Source: Isoetes taiwanensis (lineage: Eukaryota; Streptophyta; Lycopodiopsida; Isoetales; Isoetaceae). From it: 64,000 bases of DNA. The DNA is taken from NCBI GenBank assembly GCA_021234155.1, contig JAJEKV010000011.1, positions 806,001 through 870,000 on the forward strand, read 5' to 3'. The position numbers and the translations under genes were made by a program. Under the pieces are notes generated by a model. It did not search any database and was not told where the DNA came from. It saw only the letters and a program-made list of their open reading frames with translations. Below are positions 1 to 11,999 of the stretch, one piece after another. The first letter of the stretch is position 1. The number at the start of each line of letters is the position of its first letter.

Positions 1-2050
1 TGGTGATCACATTGATTGACAAGAAGGTAGCGCCGCGTTCAGGCGGATGTCGGCTATGGTTATAGAATGAGAGAGGCTTTGGCATGTGTGCTGCCAGCTA
101 GAAAATTGAAAGGCTGCTATGCGCACAATTATGGGATGAGATATATCAAAACATGCGAAGCGGTTAGTGATTTACTATCCGACCACGACGAGAAGATGTC
201 TTCCCCATCAAGAAAACTCTAAGACTTATGTAAGTCTTAGTTTGTCGAAAATGCCGTGATGCGGATCCGGTGGAAGAATAGCGGTTTTGCCGAGGTCCAA
301 TACTGAAAACATATAGAAAATTGCAAGGACTAAAAGGAACCAATTTTGTGCGATTGTAGACAAAGAAGATTTATTACCATCAATAAATCTGATCAAAAGC
401 TTCTAAAAGTCTGGCCGAGGAAAAATTGTAAATGATTGCAGATACTAGCGAATACCATTGGGGAATATATCAGGGTTTGCCCACAATGTCGGTAGGGATA
501 ATACTGATATCGGAAGGAAATAGCTTCAGAACCATGATCACCTCAGAAGATGTATGAGAAAAGAATAAGAAGATTAGCAAAATGGGAGGCAAGAACATCA
601 GGGCGTGCGAACACCTTAAATGGGCTGGTGGGAAATTGCATGATGCGGTTGATCTATTCACAAAACACCCAAACATGGATTTCCCATGAATGGCGAGAAC
701 CAGCAGAGTTATGCCGGTGCATGAGGTTGGATCGAGCAAGATGTTGGCAACTTCTGTGAGAACAATTTTGGTTGGAAGCTTGTCTAGCTGTTGGCATCTA
801 TCTTGGAAACTAAAATAAGCACATGGGAGAAGATAATGGCACATGAGAAACTGAATCACAAAAGGCTAGTTTAGTGCTAATGAATCTACTTTGGACCCAC
901 TTACTAGTATTGAAAACAATATTGTCTGATTGAGAGGGCAGAAGAAACTGTATATATGTGTACTGTTGATTTTAAAGGCAACTGATAAGGTACCTAGAGG
1001 CTGAGATTATAAGGGCTTGATAATGGATAACTCAAAGGTTCAGATTCAATATATGAAACTTGAGTCACCTATGAAAAAGTTTTGACTCTGATTATCCTTC
1101 CATTGTCATTAGAAATTCGAAAAGCATACATTGAGAACAATAGTAAGGAGTAAAGGATTGATGTCTCTACTGTTGATTATTCATTGATGGTGGAAAGTAC
1201 GTTACATGAGAGTATGCGGAGGAAAGAGTGGCGTATGATCCATGACTTGCTTAATTCAGTTGAGATGATAATATCACGAATAGCATTAGTCATCTGCTAC
1301 ATCCCTCGGAGTGTGTTATCACGGCGGCATTTGGATAGGCTGTCGCTTTTTGTGGTCAACCGAGGTGCAAGTGAAATCTGGAAAAGCGAGAATGTTATGC
1401 CTTGGCGGTAGGGCGCTTAGCGGTGACCTCTTTAGATATAAAAATAATCCGGTAGAAGTATTTGTGATTCTTATAAATACTTGAGCTGATTCCATGTAAA
1501 ATCACGAGATGGAATGCTTACGTGCCCAAAGGGTTGATGGGAACCACAAGGCTCTTTATGCCATCTTGACTTATGTGAGGCTCACTTGTGGTCGCTGACA
1601 ACTCCAAAAACATGTTTGGATCTTTGGTACAAAGGGTGTGTTGGCGTTGTGTGGAGGTGATTTGGGGACCACTGCATAACCACCAAGGCTTATGGAGACT
1701 GATCTCGAACGAATCTTAGTGAAGAAGTTCACATAAAGACTGAAGTTGGGGGTTAAATCACAAACTCATATCAATGATAATGCTGAGAATCTTGATGAAG
1801 GAGAAAACCATGATACGATTGTCAATTTCACGAAAAAAGTGCTTCAAATGGATGATGCAGAGCTCCGGCCAGCTCCATTGCTGGTAAGGAAAAAGGTTGG
1901 TTTCGGATGTTGTATCTTGGCGAGTAGATGGGACATCAGTGTGGCAAGAGCAATAGTAGATGAGGATTGCAAAAGGCAATGGGTTGAGGACAAGATCCCA
2001 AGAGAATGTGGTCTCGACCCTAAAACAAAGATGATCTATACAAAGTAACA
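1..2050 (+). pseudogene. LINE (non-LTR retrotransposon) 3' part, decayed reverse transcriptase
   Basis: The + strand carries the second half of a plant LINE reverse transcriptase, split over several frames. Near 660-770 the pieces FP..ARTSRVMPVHEVGS and RTILVGSL correspond to the segment before RT motif 1. Around 960-1000 a VDFK..TDKVPR stretch matches the LINE VDFKKAFDxVPR motif. Near 1310-1400 RRHLDRLSLF matches the block after the YADD box, although the YADD residues themselves are lost. At 1540-1745 the text ALYAILTYVR, then CGGDLGTT, then KLGVKSQT matches the LINE C-terminal region. The left end lies outside the window. Many stops and frame changes make it non-functional. The family call rests on motif order, and the exact start is unknown. 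Confidence 0.6.
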
Positions 2051-2429
2051 CATGAATCCCATGCCCTGTGAAACTGATTGTCTAGGGATAATATCTAGAT
2101 AAAAGACATACACTTGGCGATAAAAGCCTTGGTTAGCACCATCAGGTGTAAACTGAGTAGATAGAGGGAGGCATATAGTCCCCGAGATGCAGGGGGTGGT
2201 GGCCAAGAAGTTTGTGGTGAAAGAGGAAGTGGAGATGGCTTTCATGCATGAGATATTGGAGCATACCATTCAGCAGTCCAGCATGGTGTAATGGTAGGAT
2301 CTCCAAAGTTTCTTCCTATTGGGAGGAGAGAAAACTGTACCATTTGATAGAACTTTTTACAATATGTAGAGATTTGTTTAAAGATTGAATAGTCTTCGAA
2401 GAAGAAGAAGACATATTTAGTCTGAGCCA

Positions 2430-2486
2430 AGATTTAGGCCTCCCTTTAAAATTGGGTTTGTCTTTTAGGCCTTTTAGGCTCCCAAA

Positions 2487-2577
<91 letters not shown>

Positions 2578-5560
2578 ATGAAGACCCAACGAAAGAGCAA
2601 AAGTGCCAACCATAAGATAGAATCGAAGTTTAAAATGCAGCGTAACAATCAAAAGGCTTTTGGAGAAATGGAAGGTGCAAATATTTGAATAGGAAATAGA
2701 GGCCATCAGGATTATGGTACGGGAACATAAACCATTTGAGCATAGAAAAGTGTACTCAATGGATCTATGTTCTAGCATCGGTGAATTTGGTCTTCTTTTT
2801 GAAACATGGAGCACACGGGAATTTGGATTACCGTACATTCGGGGTTTTGCTTGTTACATTCAGTTTGAACAGGGGAAGGGATGGAGGCGAAGAGGGTATG
2901 GAGGGGTTGCTCAAGGCAATAGGAATGCTAATTAAAACATCTAGTTAACATAGTTAGGACTCAAACAGTATATCCGGCTAGAATTGTTGGGAAACGACCG
3001 CGAAGGTGTTCATTGCGTGATGCTATTTTTCCATCTTTAAAGCAAACAAACTTATCATATGTATAATTTGGATATGGAAGACCCATTTCAAGCTAATGAA
3101 ACAGAACATATCTGGTTTTTGTCCAAAAAGAGAAGTGGTGCTTATGGGAGACTTTAATAGTGAAACTACGAAAAACAAGCAAGAATAGCAAGCGATATGG
3201 AGACCAGTGTGGATGGAGCAGTTAAACGAGAAGGAAATGGGGATATTGGGTGGAACCGGTTTCAATGGATATGGATGATGGCCTACACCTATGGGTAACC
3301 ATTTTGTTGAATATGTAGTGGTCTGAATTTGCTATTGTATAATGGCACCCAGACATTTCTCTAAACTTCTAAATGCAATACGTAGAGGTAAAAGCGTAGG
3401 TAGATAATTTCCCCCATTGCAATAAGCGCATTTTGTGGAGAGAATGTCACCCTCTTTGCAAATTTTGAATGAGAGAAGTGAATCGGATCGTAATGCCAAT
3501 CATTGCTCTATCCCGTCTCCCATTGATACAAGCGTGAAGAGATACAAGTAGATTCCCGGTAGTTTTGGATGCATATATATGGTGGAGAGGAAGAAAGACT
3601 CATCTTGGTGTCGTTTGAGAAACGTTATGGGCATGTGGTATGGCCTAACAGGGCAAATGAGATAAGCACTCTTATTGCTTCTATGGTTATCGATACGCCA
3701 CGGTATGCTTCTTTGAGGCGACGAAAAGGCTGCCTTGCAATGGTTGGTTTGATATGGATTGCAAAGCAAAAAGGAAGCAATACAAGGGGTGCAATGGGGA
3801 CACTTTAGGGGCAACTAATTAAAAGAGTTTAAAACCCTGGTAAAAGCAAAGAAGAGGGCTTCTCCGGCAGCGCAAACAAAGAGGAGTTAGTTGGCGAAGT
3901 TAAGCATGCACTTTTAAGTTTTGGAAGAAACTCAAGCGGGTATACATGAAAAGTCCAGGTTGGATGCGAATGTGTGATAGATCGTCGGAAAAATTATACC
4001 ATGTAGATGGTATGCGGGGATGTGTGGCAGCACAAAATGCGATTTTGTGTTCTTAAGGCGAGCCGATGGACGCTTACCGGGCCAAGTGGGCAAAACGAAG
4101 GCGTGATTCTACAGGAGTTAGTGGGCGAACTTCAATTGGGCGGGGACTCAAAATAGTTGAAGGGCTTACGCTAATGTTTAACGCGGCGGTTAGAGAGGGT
4201 TTCCCTTCATCATGGCAGTTAATCGGTGGTTCCCATACATGAAAGGTGGGATAAAAAAGGATCCTAGCAACTACGTAATGATTATGGTTAGTAACCTTAT
4301 CTAAGTTGTATGCTACAATTGTTGAACATAAAATGGTATGAGCGAAGACACATGGGTGTTAGAGCTTAAGGGGCGATGCTTTCAGCAGAACTAATAATAG
4401 ATCACCTTGTCACTTTTAGGGCCATGATTGATGCCGGCCAAAGGAACACTAAAACCTTTGTTTGTACGTTTGTAGATTGCACTAAGGCTTTTGATCAGAG
4501 CGGTATCTTGGGCAACCTTTGCTAGCTTGGAACGCATCAATGTGCCCGAACAATATAGAGATCTTGTAAAATTGCTATATGAAAAGTGTTAGTCAAACTA
4601 CCCCACCTGGTTTGTTGATGAATGTGATGAGGTGGTGGTCAGCAACATTGGGGTTAAATCAGGATGTCCTATGCCACGACCCTTTTTTGCATATTTATTG
4701 ATGAATTGAGGAGGGTCTGCGAATCATGGGGAGGGAACCCCTTGGTGCCATTCGTTATTCTCTTGCTTCTATATGGAGATGACATTGATTTGATTTCCTG
4801 ACTGTGAAGGTATCTGCGAGAAAGCATTTGAATGCCCCAGAAGCTTTTGTGACGCTAAGCTTGAACTTGAGCAGGTAAAACTAATGTGGTGATTTTGGGA
4901 CAACGCTGGATAAAAATTATGAGTTCTTTACAAGGACAACATGATTGGAGATCTCTACATCTTATAGTGCTTGGGGGTCAGTAGATAAAATTTGTGTGAA
5001 TGTGACGGTGCAGAGAAAATAAATGGAGGAGCTTAAAGCCTTTTTGCAATGCAGGGAACATGTTAAAAGAGCGCATATGGAAACGTATTTGAAAAAATGT
5101 TATTCAAAGACACTATGTGTGGTGGTGCTATATGGATGTGGAGTGTGGGGGCAGGGGTTGTCATTGAGTTATGGCAAAAAAATGAAAAGTTTAAAAAGAA
5201 ATTTTACACGCTGAACTTGGGGTTAAAATCCAAACTCATATGAAATAATGCTATAGCGGAATGTGGTATGATGTCACCTAGAATGTGAGGCTTTATGCCA
5301 ATTTCTAACCCCTTGAAACAAAATGGGCGGTCTTGAGGGAGGATAGTCTCCCCGCCATTTCAAGGGATCTTTGATCGAGTTGGTATGCGAGGGTATGTGT
5401 GGTTAAGAAAAATGGGGGCTTTGCATTGAGGGTCTGGAACGAGAATAGTGTGGATCGTGGAATGGGTTGAGGAGGCGATCCAGAGCTCTGGATGTGGTCC
5501 TGGGCTCAAGCACAAAGATGATGCATTACAGGAGCTTCTTATTTAGAACCCCATGTCAAG
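2430..5560 (+). pseudogene. Second LINE on the + strand, endonuclease and reverse transcriptase remnants
   Basis: This is a longer decayed LINE. An endonuclease signature VVLMGDFNSET is read at about 3130-3170, matching the GDFNART motif of the exonuclease-endonuclease-phosphatase domain, and NHF followed by a YN-like block comes at about 3300. The reverse transcriptase follows: FNAAVREGFPSSWQ near 4175-4220, KDPS.Y and SKLYATIVEHKM near 4260-4335, FVDCTKAFD near 4465-4495, VVSNIGVKSGCP near 4635-4675, LLLYGDDIDLIS near 4763-4800 (a YADD-box variant) and LYGCGVWG near 5130-5155. It ends with a LGVKIQTH-like segment near 5220, the same C-terminal landmark as the upstream LINE. Stops and indels interrupt every domain. 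A long CT microsatellite lies at its start. No poly-A tail or target duplication was identified. Confidence 0.7.
2489..2576. repeat. (CT)44 microsatellite
   Basis: This is an uninterrupted run of CT dinucleotides, 88 bases long. It sits at the presumed 5' side of the second LINE and produces spurious Ser-Leu or Arg-Glu repeat reading frames on both strands. Confidence 0.98.
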
Positions 5561-5879
5561 CAAGTGGGAGATGAATTATCTCCAACTGACAATCTCTATG
5601 AAAAAAAGACATCCGAATGAGGATGTGAGTGCGCACTCACCTAAACAAGTTGAGGTAGGAAGATGGTTTGGGGATAGCACGCGGGTGAAACCTTCGCCGA
5701 AAGCATGGATATAATGAGGTCGAGATGAAGAACAGTGATTTTAAAGTGTCCACCACCAAGCGCTCCGAGGGAGCGATTTGAGATTGGATTAACGGATCTT
5801 ATATCTTTTTCAACCTACCAGCAACCCGGGTGGTTACAAAGCTTCTTAATGGATATGGTACAATTGAGGAGACCGCTAT

Positions 5880-8450
5880 TAAAAATATCCTAGAGATTTT
5901 CTTAGGGATGGAGAGGAGAGTGAGCTTGATGATGAGCCTCCGAAGGTTTGTCTAAAGAAGTTGTTTTATTGAAATCTATGCATGCTACATAGAGGTCTTT
6001 GATTTGGATTTTTGCATTTTCTATCAGGGTTCTAAGAGTAAGCACATGATCGGGAGGCACATGATCCCCCTAAAGCCCTACAATGTGGATCTCATCGTTT
6101 TGCTTGCTCACCATGCACTCAACTTGCTTTCGAGGCATCCAAGTATTTTGTGAACATTAATCGCCAATCAAAATTGTTCCGGCCAGTTGCGGACTTGTTT
6201 TATCTCCTCCCTTGTGAATTGGTGGACACGTTGATTCTCCCGATTCCGCATTCCACGATGAGGCTCTTCTTATTTAACGGACGTGGAGAATAGATAGCAT
6301 GTTTTCTCCTCCCCATTTGAAAAAGCTCCGCGCGTAATTTGTGCGCATCATGTGCTTTGTTATTTGCAGTTTGGTTGGACCTGGTTTTGCGGAAAAGATA
6401 TGTGGTTGGCTTATTTTGGCATGCAAGTTGCACCTCCCTTTCATAAGGGACTTAACTAAATTTGTCAAGTCGCCTAAATCCAAACCTTCTTAGCTAAATT
6501 GTTTAACTTCAACGGTCCCAAAAAGCTTTTGGGATATTTCATCAACTTTCACCGGAAAGTTGTTGTTTTTTGCTCATAGTGCGTCCTTTTTGTTCCGATC
6601 AAATGTCTATACCCATTTGGTTTGCTTATCTGATTGGTGGCGGATGGCTTCAGCTTCTGGCATTCAAACATCCCACGGGTTGTAAAGGCCACGTTTGGTG
6701 ACAGAAAATCGTTTTCTTTGGCTGGTATGAGTTTCTTGAATTTGGTGCTTCCTCCAAAAATCTAGACCATGAGGCACTTGCTTCTTCTCTTCTTCTACTT
6801 TTGTTTTATATTCTTCATTTGAGCTCATAATTCACCTTAACCCTTGGATGGAATTTTGGGGGGGTAAATTGCCTTGACTTTCAGTACCATGTAAATTGGA
6901 GTATGATCCGACTGCGGTTTGAGCCTATGTGAAAATCTGCTATCAAAATCCCTTCTCTCTTATGATGAGATAATCAATTATCGCGCCCCGCATGGTTCAC
7001 GTAAGTGAAACTTTCAGTTATTGGAAAAACTCTCCCCCGGATTCATATTTTGACTTACACCGTACATATAATCCAATTGTAGTTTTCCATCTCATTTGAT
7101 ATGACATCATCTAATACCACGCTGTACATTGGATCCTCAATCTCATCTAAGTAAATATTTACAAAGATCATCATAGACTTTGCCCTCACGACATCCAGCT
7201 TCAATAAAATCACACGTTATAATTATCTTTTTAGAGCCAGTACCTGTGATATCTCGAGCAGATTACCATGGGATTTTTCTTTGTCAAGACCATGCTGGCT
7301 GTATGTTTTGGAGTTTTCAGGGCAAAAATAACGCTCTTTGCAAAATACACATTTAGATGGATTCTCCTTAACTGTGAACCAAATATATTGGTTGTTTGCG
7401 TCAGATTTTAGCAAATGTATCTCATGCTTTATATCCCTCTGCTTATATGCCGCAACTCCCCAAACCTCTTCCTCAAGCCCTGTCATTTCTCATTCCATAC
7501 TTCCTACAAGAAGCTCAAACCTGTGCATGTAAAGGGTGGGCGGATGGTGTGTCCGTTTTCGTGAGCTTACAATATGTCCCAGTTTCTTCCAAGTTCCGAA
7601 TTGTAACATCCATCTTGCTTGAGTCACCCATGTGCATTCCATAGGACTGATTCAGGAAGGCCCCTCGGGCTTCCTATTTATGCTTCTTGTTCGTGACTAA
7701 TGCCCCACCTCCATGTGATCTAGGGTAAGCCACTTAACACGCATTCCCTTGTTGCCTTCACTTTTGCCCATTCCTTCTTGCTAGAATCCAATTGGCCCTG
7801 AGTTAAGGGGTCTCCATTAGATATTGGGGTACAAAAAAGCGCGACAAAGCTGAAGCTGAGAAAGCATGTTAGCGGTCTCGACGATCTTTTATTCCGTGGC
7901 CACAAATGAGCAATGATTTTAAGGTAACCATGTCCATCGATCCAAATCAATTTGCTAAAACGGATCATCGCATTCCACTCTCAACACCTCCAAGCCTGAC
8001 GGACCAACAAAAGCAAAGGCGGACCGGGTGCTTTGGCCCCAATATCTAACTTAGGACCCTTAAATCGGGTCCAATCCGGATTTTTCTCCCTTAAGTGCAC
8101 TTCTATTATGAAGTTGTATTGGGCGAGTACATGCTTTCTTGAGGGAAGCATCTTAAAACATGACTTAGCCATTTGGTCCTCTATGAACAGGTTAATGTTC
8201 ATGAGGTGCTTGATGTCCCATGTCACGCTAAGAAAGACAAATTCATCTTCATTTGGGACCAGAGTTTACGTGGATGAGATGCCTTTCAAGTATCCTTTGG
8301 AGTCTTCTAATCCTATTTTTTATGAAGCCACTCCATAAGGTATATGGAACTTTCCACGGTATGGCGAAATGTATCATTGCAGATGATGAGGTTTTATAAG
8401 ACATTTCGTCCCCACCATTTACTTCCACCATGGTGCCTACTTTCACTGTC
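5880..8450 (-). pseudogene. Third LINE, minus strand, decayed
   Basis: Read on the minus strand from about 8450 downwards, this is another LINE. At 7500-7230 the endonuclease start is visible as WGVAAYKQRDIKHEIHLLKS followed by NNQYIWFTVKENPSKC and then CPENSKTYSQHGLDKE, a block seen in plant LINE endonucleases. Downstream at about 6240-6040 come PPIHKGGDKTSP and DHVLTLRTLIENA, the motifs before the RT active site, then KDLYVACIDF around 5985. The region 7750-8450 would be the part before the endonuclease, and a reading frame of 65 codons ends there. It is tail-to-tail with the + strand LINE ending near 5560. Frames change repeatedly, so it is dead. The RT palm is truncated or too decayed to follow below about 5880. 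Confidence 0.6.
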
Positions 8451-8980
8451 GTCGGCCGATGAAATTCGGATGTTTATTTGCTTCCAATACTTAGACGGGT
8501 GTCACATCTTCAAAGATACTTAGCCATTTGTCCAAGAATAACACTAGAGCGTAATGTTATACAAGTATTTCCCTTGGTGTTCTTGAAGAATTATTCAGCA
8601 GGGACATTTGGAGCGGATAAAAAGCTACCGGGTCAAAACATCTCGCAAGGGGCAGATTGATGGTTAGTTGATGCACATCAAAAAATGTCTTCAAGTCTGA
8701 GACCGTTGGTTCATCTCTGAAGTTTTTAGATTTTGATCACGGTATAAACTTTGTAAATTGCCTCAATTTTTGTTGCGAGGCATGTAACTATGTGAGTGCA
8801 TTTTGCCTCCATTTTGTACGAGATACTATGAGAGGTGCCGATTTGCCTCCATTTTGTAACTACACAAGAATTTTGTACCATCTTGCAATGTAATATATCT
8901 TCATTCTCTTTTCATTTATGTGTTTCAGATGAATTTTTCTTGAAATTGCAAAGTTAAGCAGGTGACAATGTTATGCTTTC
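8451..8980. other. Non-coding stretch with repeated TTTTGCCTCCATTTTGTA
   Basis: No gene is visible here. The words TGCCTCCATTTTGTA occur at about 8805-8819 and 8844-8858, with a weaker copy near 8762, so this looks like short degenerate repeats at the edge of an element rather than unique sequence. Confidence 0.4.
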
Positions 8981-9190
8981 CCAATTCAAGAAAAAATAGT
9001 TTAGACTATAAGACTCCTTACGACCACAACCCAAACCTTTTGCAAATGATTTTAATCTTGTGAACTCAAAGGAGTTGAGAAGATGTGGATTGAATTTGGA
9101 CTGAAGTATTGCATCAGACCTTGTTCATATTGATGAACCAGGTCAAAATTTGGTCAATGTCCCACGGCCAGAATCAATTTTTGCAGAACA
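8981..9190. repeat. Dispersed direct repeat, copy 1
   Basis: This segment begins CCCAATTCAAGAAAAAA and runs through GACTCCTTACG, TTTTGCAAATGATTTTAATC and TTGGTCAATGTCCC. The same ordered words recur at 11108-11318 in the same orientation. Part of it appears a third time near 11500-11560. Confidence 0.75.
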
Positions 9191-10108
9191 TGTCGATCTT
9201 TGGGAATTTTTGGACTCACGAATAAAAGCACTTATGGAACATGCCTAAAAACAACTAAAAAGGGGAAAATACCCTTGTGATCCTGCAGCTTGCATCCATT
9301 ATACTTCATCCATTACCTTCTATGAGGTAGTTGGAATACTACTCATGATTTGTTGGCAAGTGTCTTCATCCATGGTATACATGTTAGAGTCATCTTCATC
9401 TAGATACATGTCAAACTTTGCCAGTCTTACAAGATGGCTATAAACACTTGCCTCCTGTGTTTGTCCTCCATCAGCTCAAAATTTAGACTACACGGAATTT
9501 GTTTGTAATAAAGTCCGAGACAATAACTTCTTCTACCCCAAACACATTCCCCATCCATCCTTATAATTTTCTAGCAAAGTATTCTTTGCTTCAAAGGCAC
9601 CTAAGCACATAAAAATCTACCCTTCTTTTCATTACCTTCTTCAAGGCATTTACAAAGAAAATTATCCCCACTTCTATCATGGAACTCATTACATCATCTT
9701 CATCCTCTTCTTCTTCCTCAATATCAAACTCGGCCTCTTCTTCATTTTCAATGTTGTCACCTGTATTCTAGGCTCCTTTAACCTCAACTCTTTGTTCTCC
9801 CAATCACCAATTGACTCACATACACACATTTATCCCACTTGAATTGAATGCAATAGTTGCAAAAGCATGACAATGGTCTATAAGCTACCTTCAAAGAGTT
9901 TTCCTTGTCACATGGCCTGATGCAGTGAATCTTTGTTGTTCCCTTCAAGGTATGGCATTCAATTCTTTCAGATCTGTCAATGTTTGAAGACTCCACCTCC
10001 CAGAATAACCTGTAACATCAAGTGTTGTAAGTGCTTTAAGTCTTTGGACCAGAATTCAAAGAATGCCTAAAAACAACAAAAAAAAAGGAATAATACCTTT
10101 TGATATCA

Positions 10109-10899
10109 TTATCGATGGATGATTTTGAAAGTACAATTGAGAAAATTAACAACCTCATGTGCACACTGCAGTTTGCATCCATTGTACTCTATTTGCTCTT
10201 GAGTTAGTACCCTCTTTATAACTGCACCAGCACCATCATGCTCACCTTTGCCATGTGAGCTAGCAAAAAAATTCCATAGGAGATCCTTACCCTTTCTCCC
10301 ATAAAATCTACCAAGAAAATGGAATGGTCTTGAAGACTTGAACTGTGGAAGAACAGCCATCACTCCAAAATACATGTTTCTTATATTCAACTCCAATACT
10401 TTGCAACCAATCAAAGATGCATTTGTAGACAATGTTGGACAAATTACGCGGTCATGTGTTTTGTCATCACTAATATAGAAATGAGTCTCCTTCACAATAC
10501 CTTTGAGAGTTTGTTTTCTCTTCTCCTTGGCCGAAGTCCTTGTTCTTCTTGTTCAAGCTCTCTTCCTCTCTCTTCCTTCTTTCTTCTTCTTCTTCTTTCT
10601 TCATCCTCCTTAAGTAATATGCACTAGAATTGACACCTGACGGGTATGCCAATGGCAGGATTGAGCTTCTGTTGGATCTTAAATCCGTAATTTTTGCAAA
10701 GTCTATGATGTAAAACAATAGTATCATCTGGTATGGTTGCCAAGCATTTCTTGAATTCCTTAGCTTGCCAATGAGCTTTATAATTTTGTGGAACAAAAGA
10801 CTTCATAGTCTTTTTTGCATGCTCATTAAATTCAAAAGGATTTGCCTGCGTCTTATAGGCCAATCTAGTAACCTTGGGGTTTCTTAGATAGCTTGGCAA
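10109..10899 (-). pseudogene. Transposase-like protein of the HGKGEHDG family, C-terminal half
   Basis: Two overlapping minus-strand frames carry one protein. At 10899-10690 FVPQNYKAHWQAKEFKKCL leads into a frame-shifted CKNYGFKIQQ, matching the DFAENY.....Q block of a widespread uncharacterised plant family. An E/K-rich insert follows, then at 10495-10109 KETHFYISDDKTHDRV, QFKSSRPFHFLGRFY and WNFFASSHGKGEHDGAGAV. The same motifs occur in the same order in the minus-strand gene at 44926-47757, so both belong to one repeat family. The conserved acidic and His residues suggest an RNase H-fold transposase, but this is inference. Frame changes near 10690 and 10500 indicate a pseudogene. A direct repeat flanks this part on both sides. 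Confidence 0.6.
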
Positions 10900-11107
10900 T
10901 ATTCTTTCTTTGGACTTCTTGCTGTCAGTTCAATGTCAAATGATTAGCTCAACTCCTAAAAAGTAATATGCTTGAATTTGATAGTTAGTACCTTTTCAAA
11001 TACTTTCCATTGGACATTGATAGACTTTTGCTTGTTCCTCTCTTTAGGACATGTTGGCAACCTACAATACAAAAACAATAATGGCAGATGTATCAGTTAC
11101 AATAACT

Positions 11108-11318
11108 TTCCCAATTCAAGAAAAAAAACAGTCTAGACTCTAAGACTCCTTACGGCCCGAGAACCTAATGGTTTTGCAAATGATTTTAATCTTGGCATGA
11201 ACTCAAAGGGCTGAGAATATGTGGATTGACCGGACTGAAGTCTTGCATCGAGCTTGTTGAAAATGATCCAACCGACGGGTCAAGGATTGGTCAATGTCCC
11301 CGCGAGAATCCAAGATTT
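11108..11318. repeat. Dispersed direct repeat, copy 2
   Basis: This is the second copy of the segment described at 8981-9190, separated from it by about 2.1 kb and in the same orientation. Its right part merges into the 255-bp tandem duplication that follows. Confidence 0.75.
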
Positions 11319-11755
11319 TGCACATCACTCTAATAGGATAATTTTGGAATTCTATCACCTGGATTAGACTCTGACAACTCTGTAGAATACCTGCAAACCT
11401 TAGTGCTTCAAATAAAAGCAAGGCACAATGTGATTTAGTTACAGACTTAGTTATTTCAAGGTAGCAGACTTTGAAATTTCAGAGAACATAAATCTGCATG
11501 CATCGAGCTTGTTGAAAATGATCCTGACCGGGTCAAGAATTGGTCAATGTCCCGCGAGAATCCAAGATTTTGCACATCACTCTAATAGGATAATTTTGGA
11601 ATTCTATCACCTGGATTAGACTCGACAACTCAGAGAATACCCTGCAAACCTTAGTGCTTCAAATAAAAGCAAGGCACAATGTGATTTGAATTCTGAGACT
11701 TAGTTATTTCAAGGTAGCAGAACTTTGAAATTTCAGAGAACATAAATCTGCAGGC
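11245..11755. repeat. 255-bp tandem duplication
   Basis: The segment starting GCATCGAGCTTGTTGAAAAT at 11245 is repeated from 11500. The copies differ by scattered indels (for example CCAACCGACGGGTC against CTGACCGGGTC). Both end with a GAACATAAATCTGCA block. The duplication lies in a presumed intron or spacer of the minus-strand transposase-like gene. Confidence 0.9.
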
Positions 11756-11999
11756 ATGAACACTCAATCTTTTCCTCGTGTTTGAGTGAAGCCGAGCATT
11801 CCTATCAGCGGGGACACTCACATACAACTGGACAAGATAACTTCTGTTGAGGAAAAGATGACCAAGACTATCAGACAGGAAACAGGTTTAGATTAGATAC
11901 TACTTAAAAGTAATGTACAAGCAAAAGGAAACCATACTTACTTCTTTAACCCACACTTTGTACAAGTCTGCATCAAACACACGTGCTTATGCCACTCTT

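Noticed and set aside
470-859. 129-codon open frame on the minus strand
   Set aside because: The + strand here carries LINE reverse transcriptase text, and the minus frame has no recognisable features.
2316-2688. Arg-Glu and Ser-Leu repeat proteins
   Set aside because: They are translations of the (CT)44 microsatellite.
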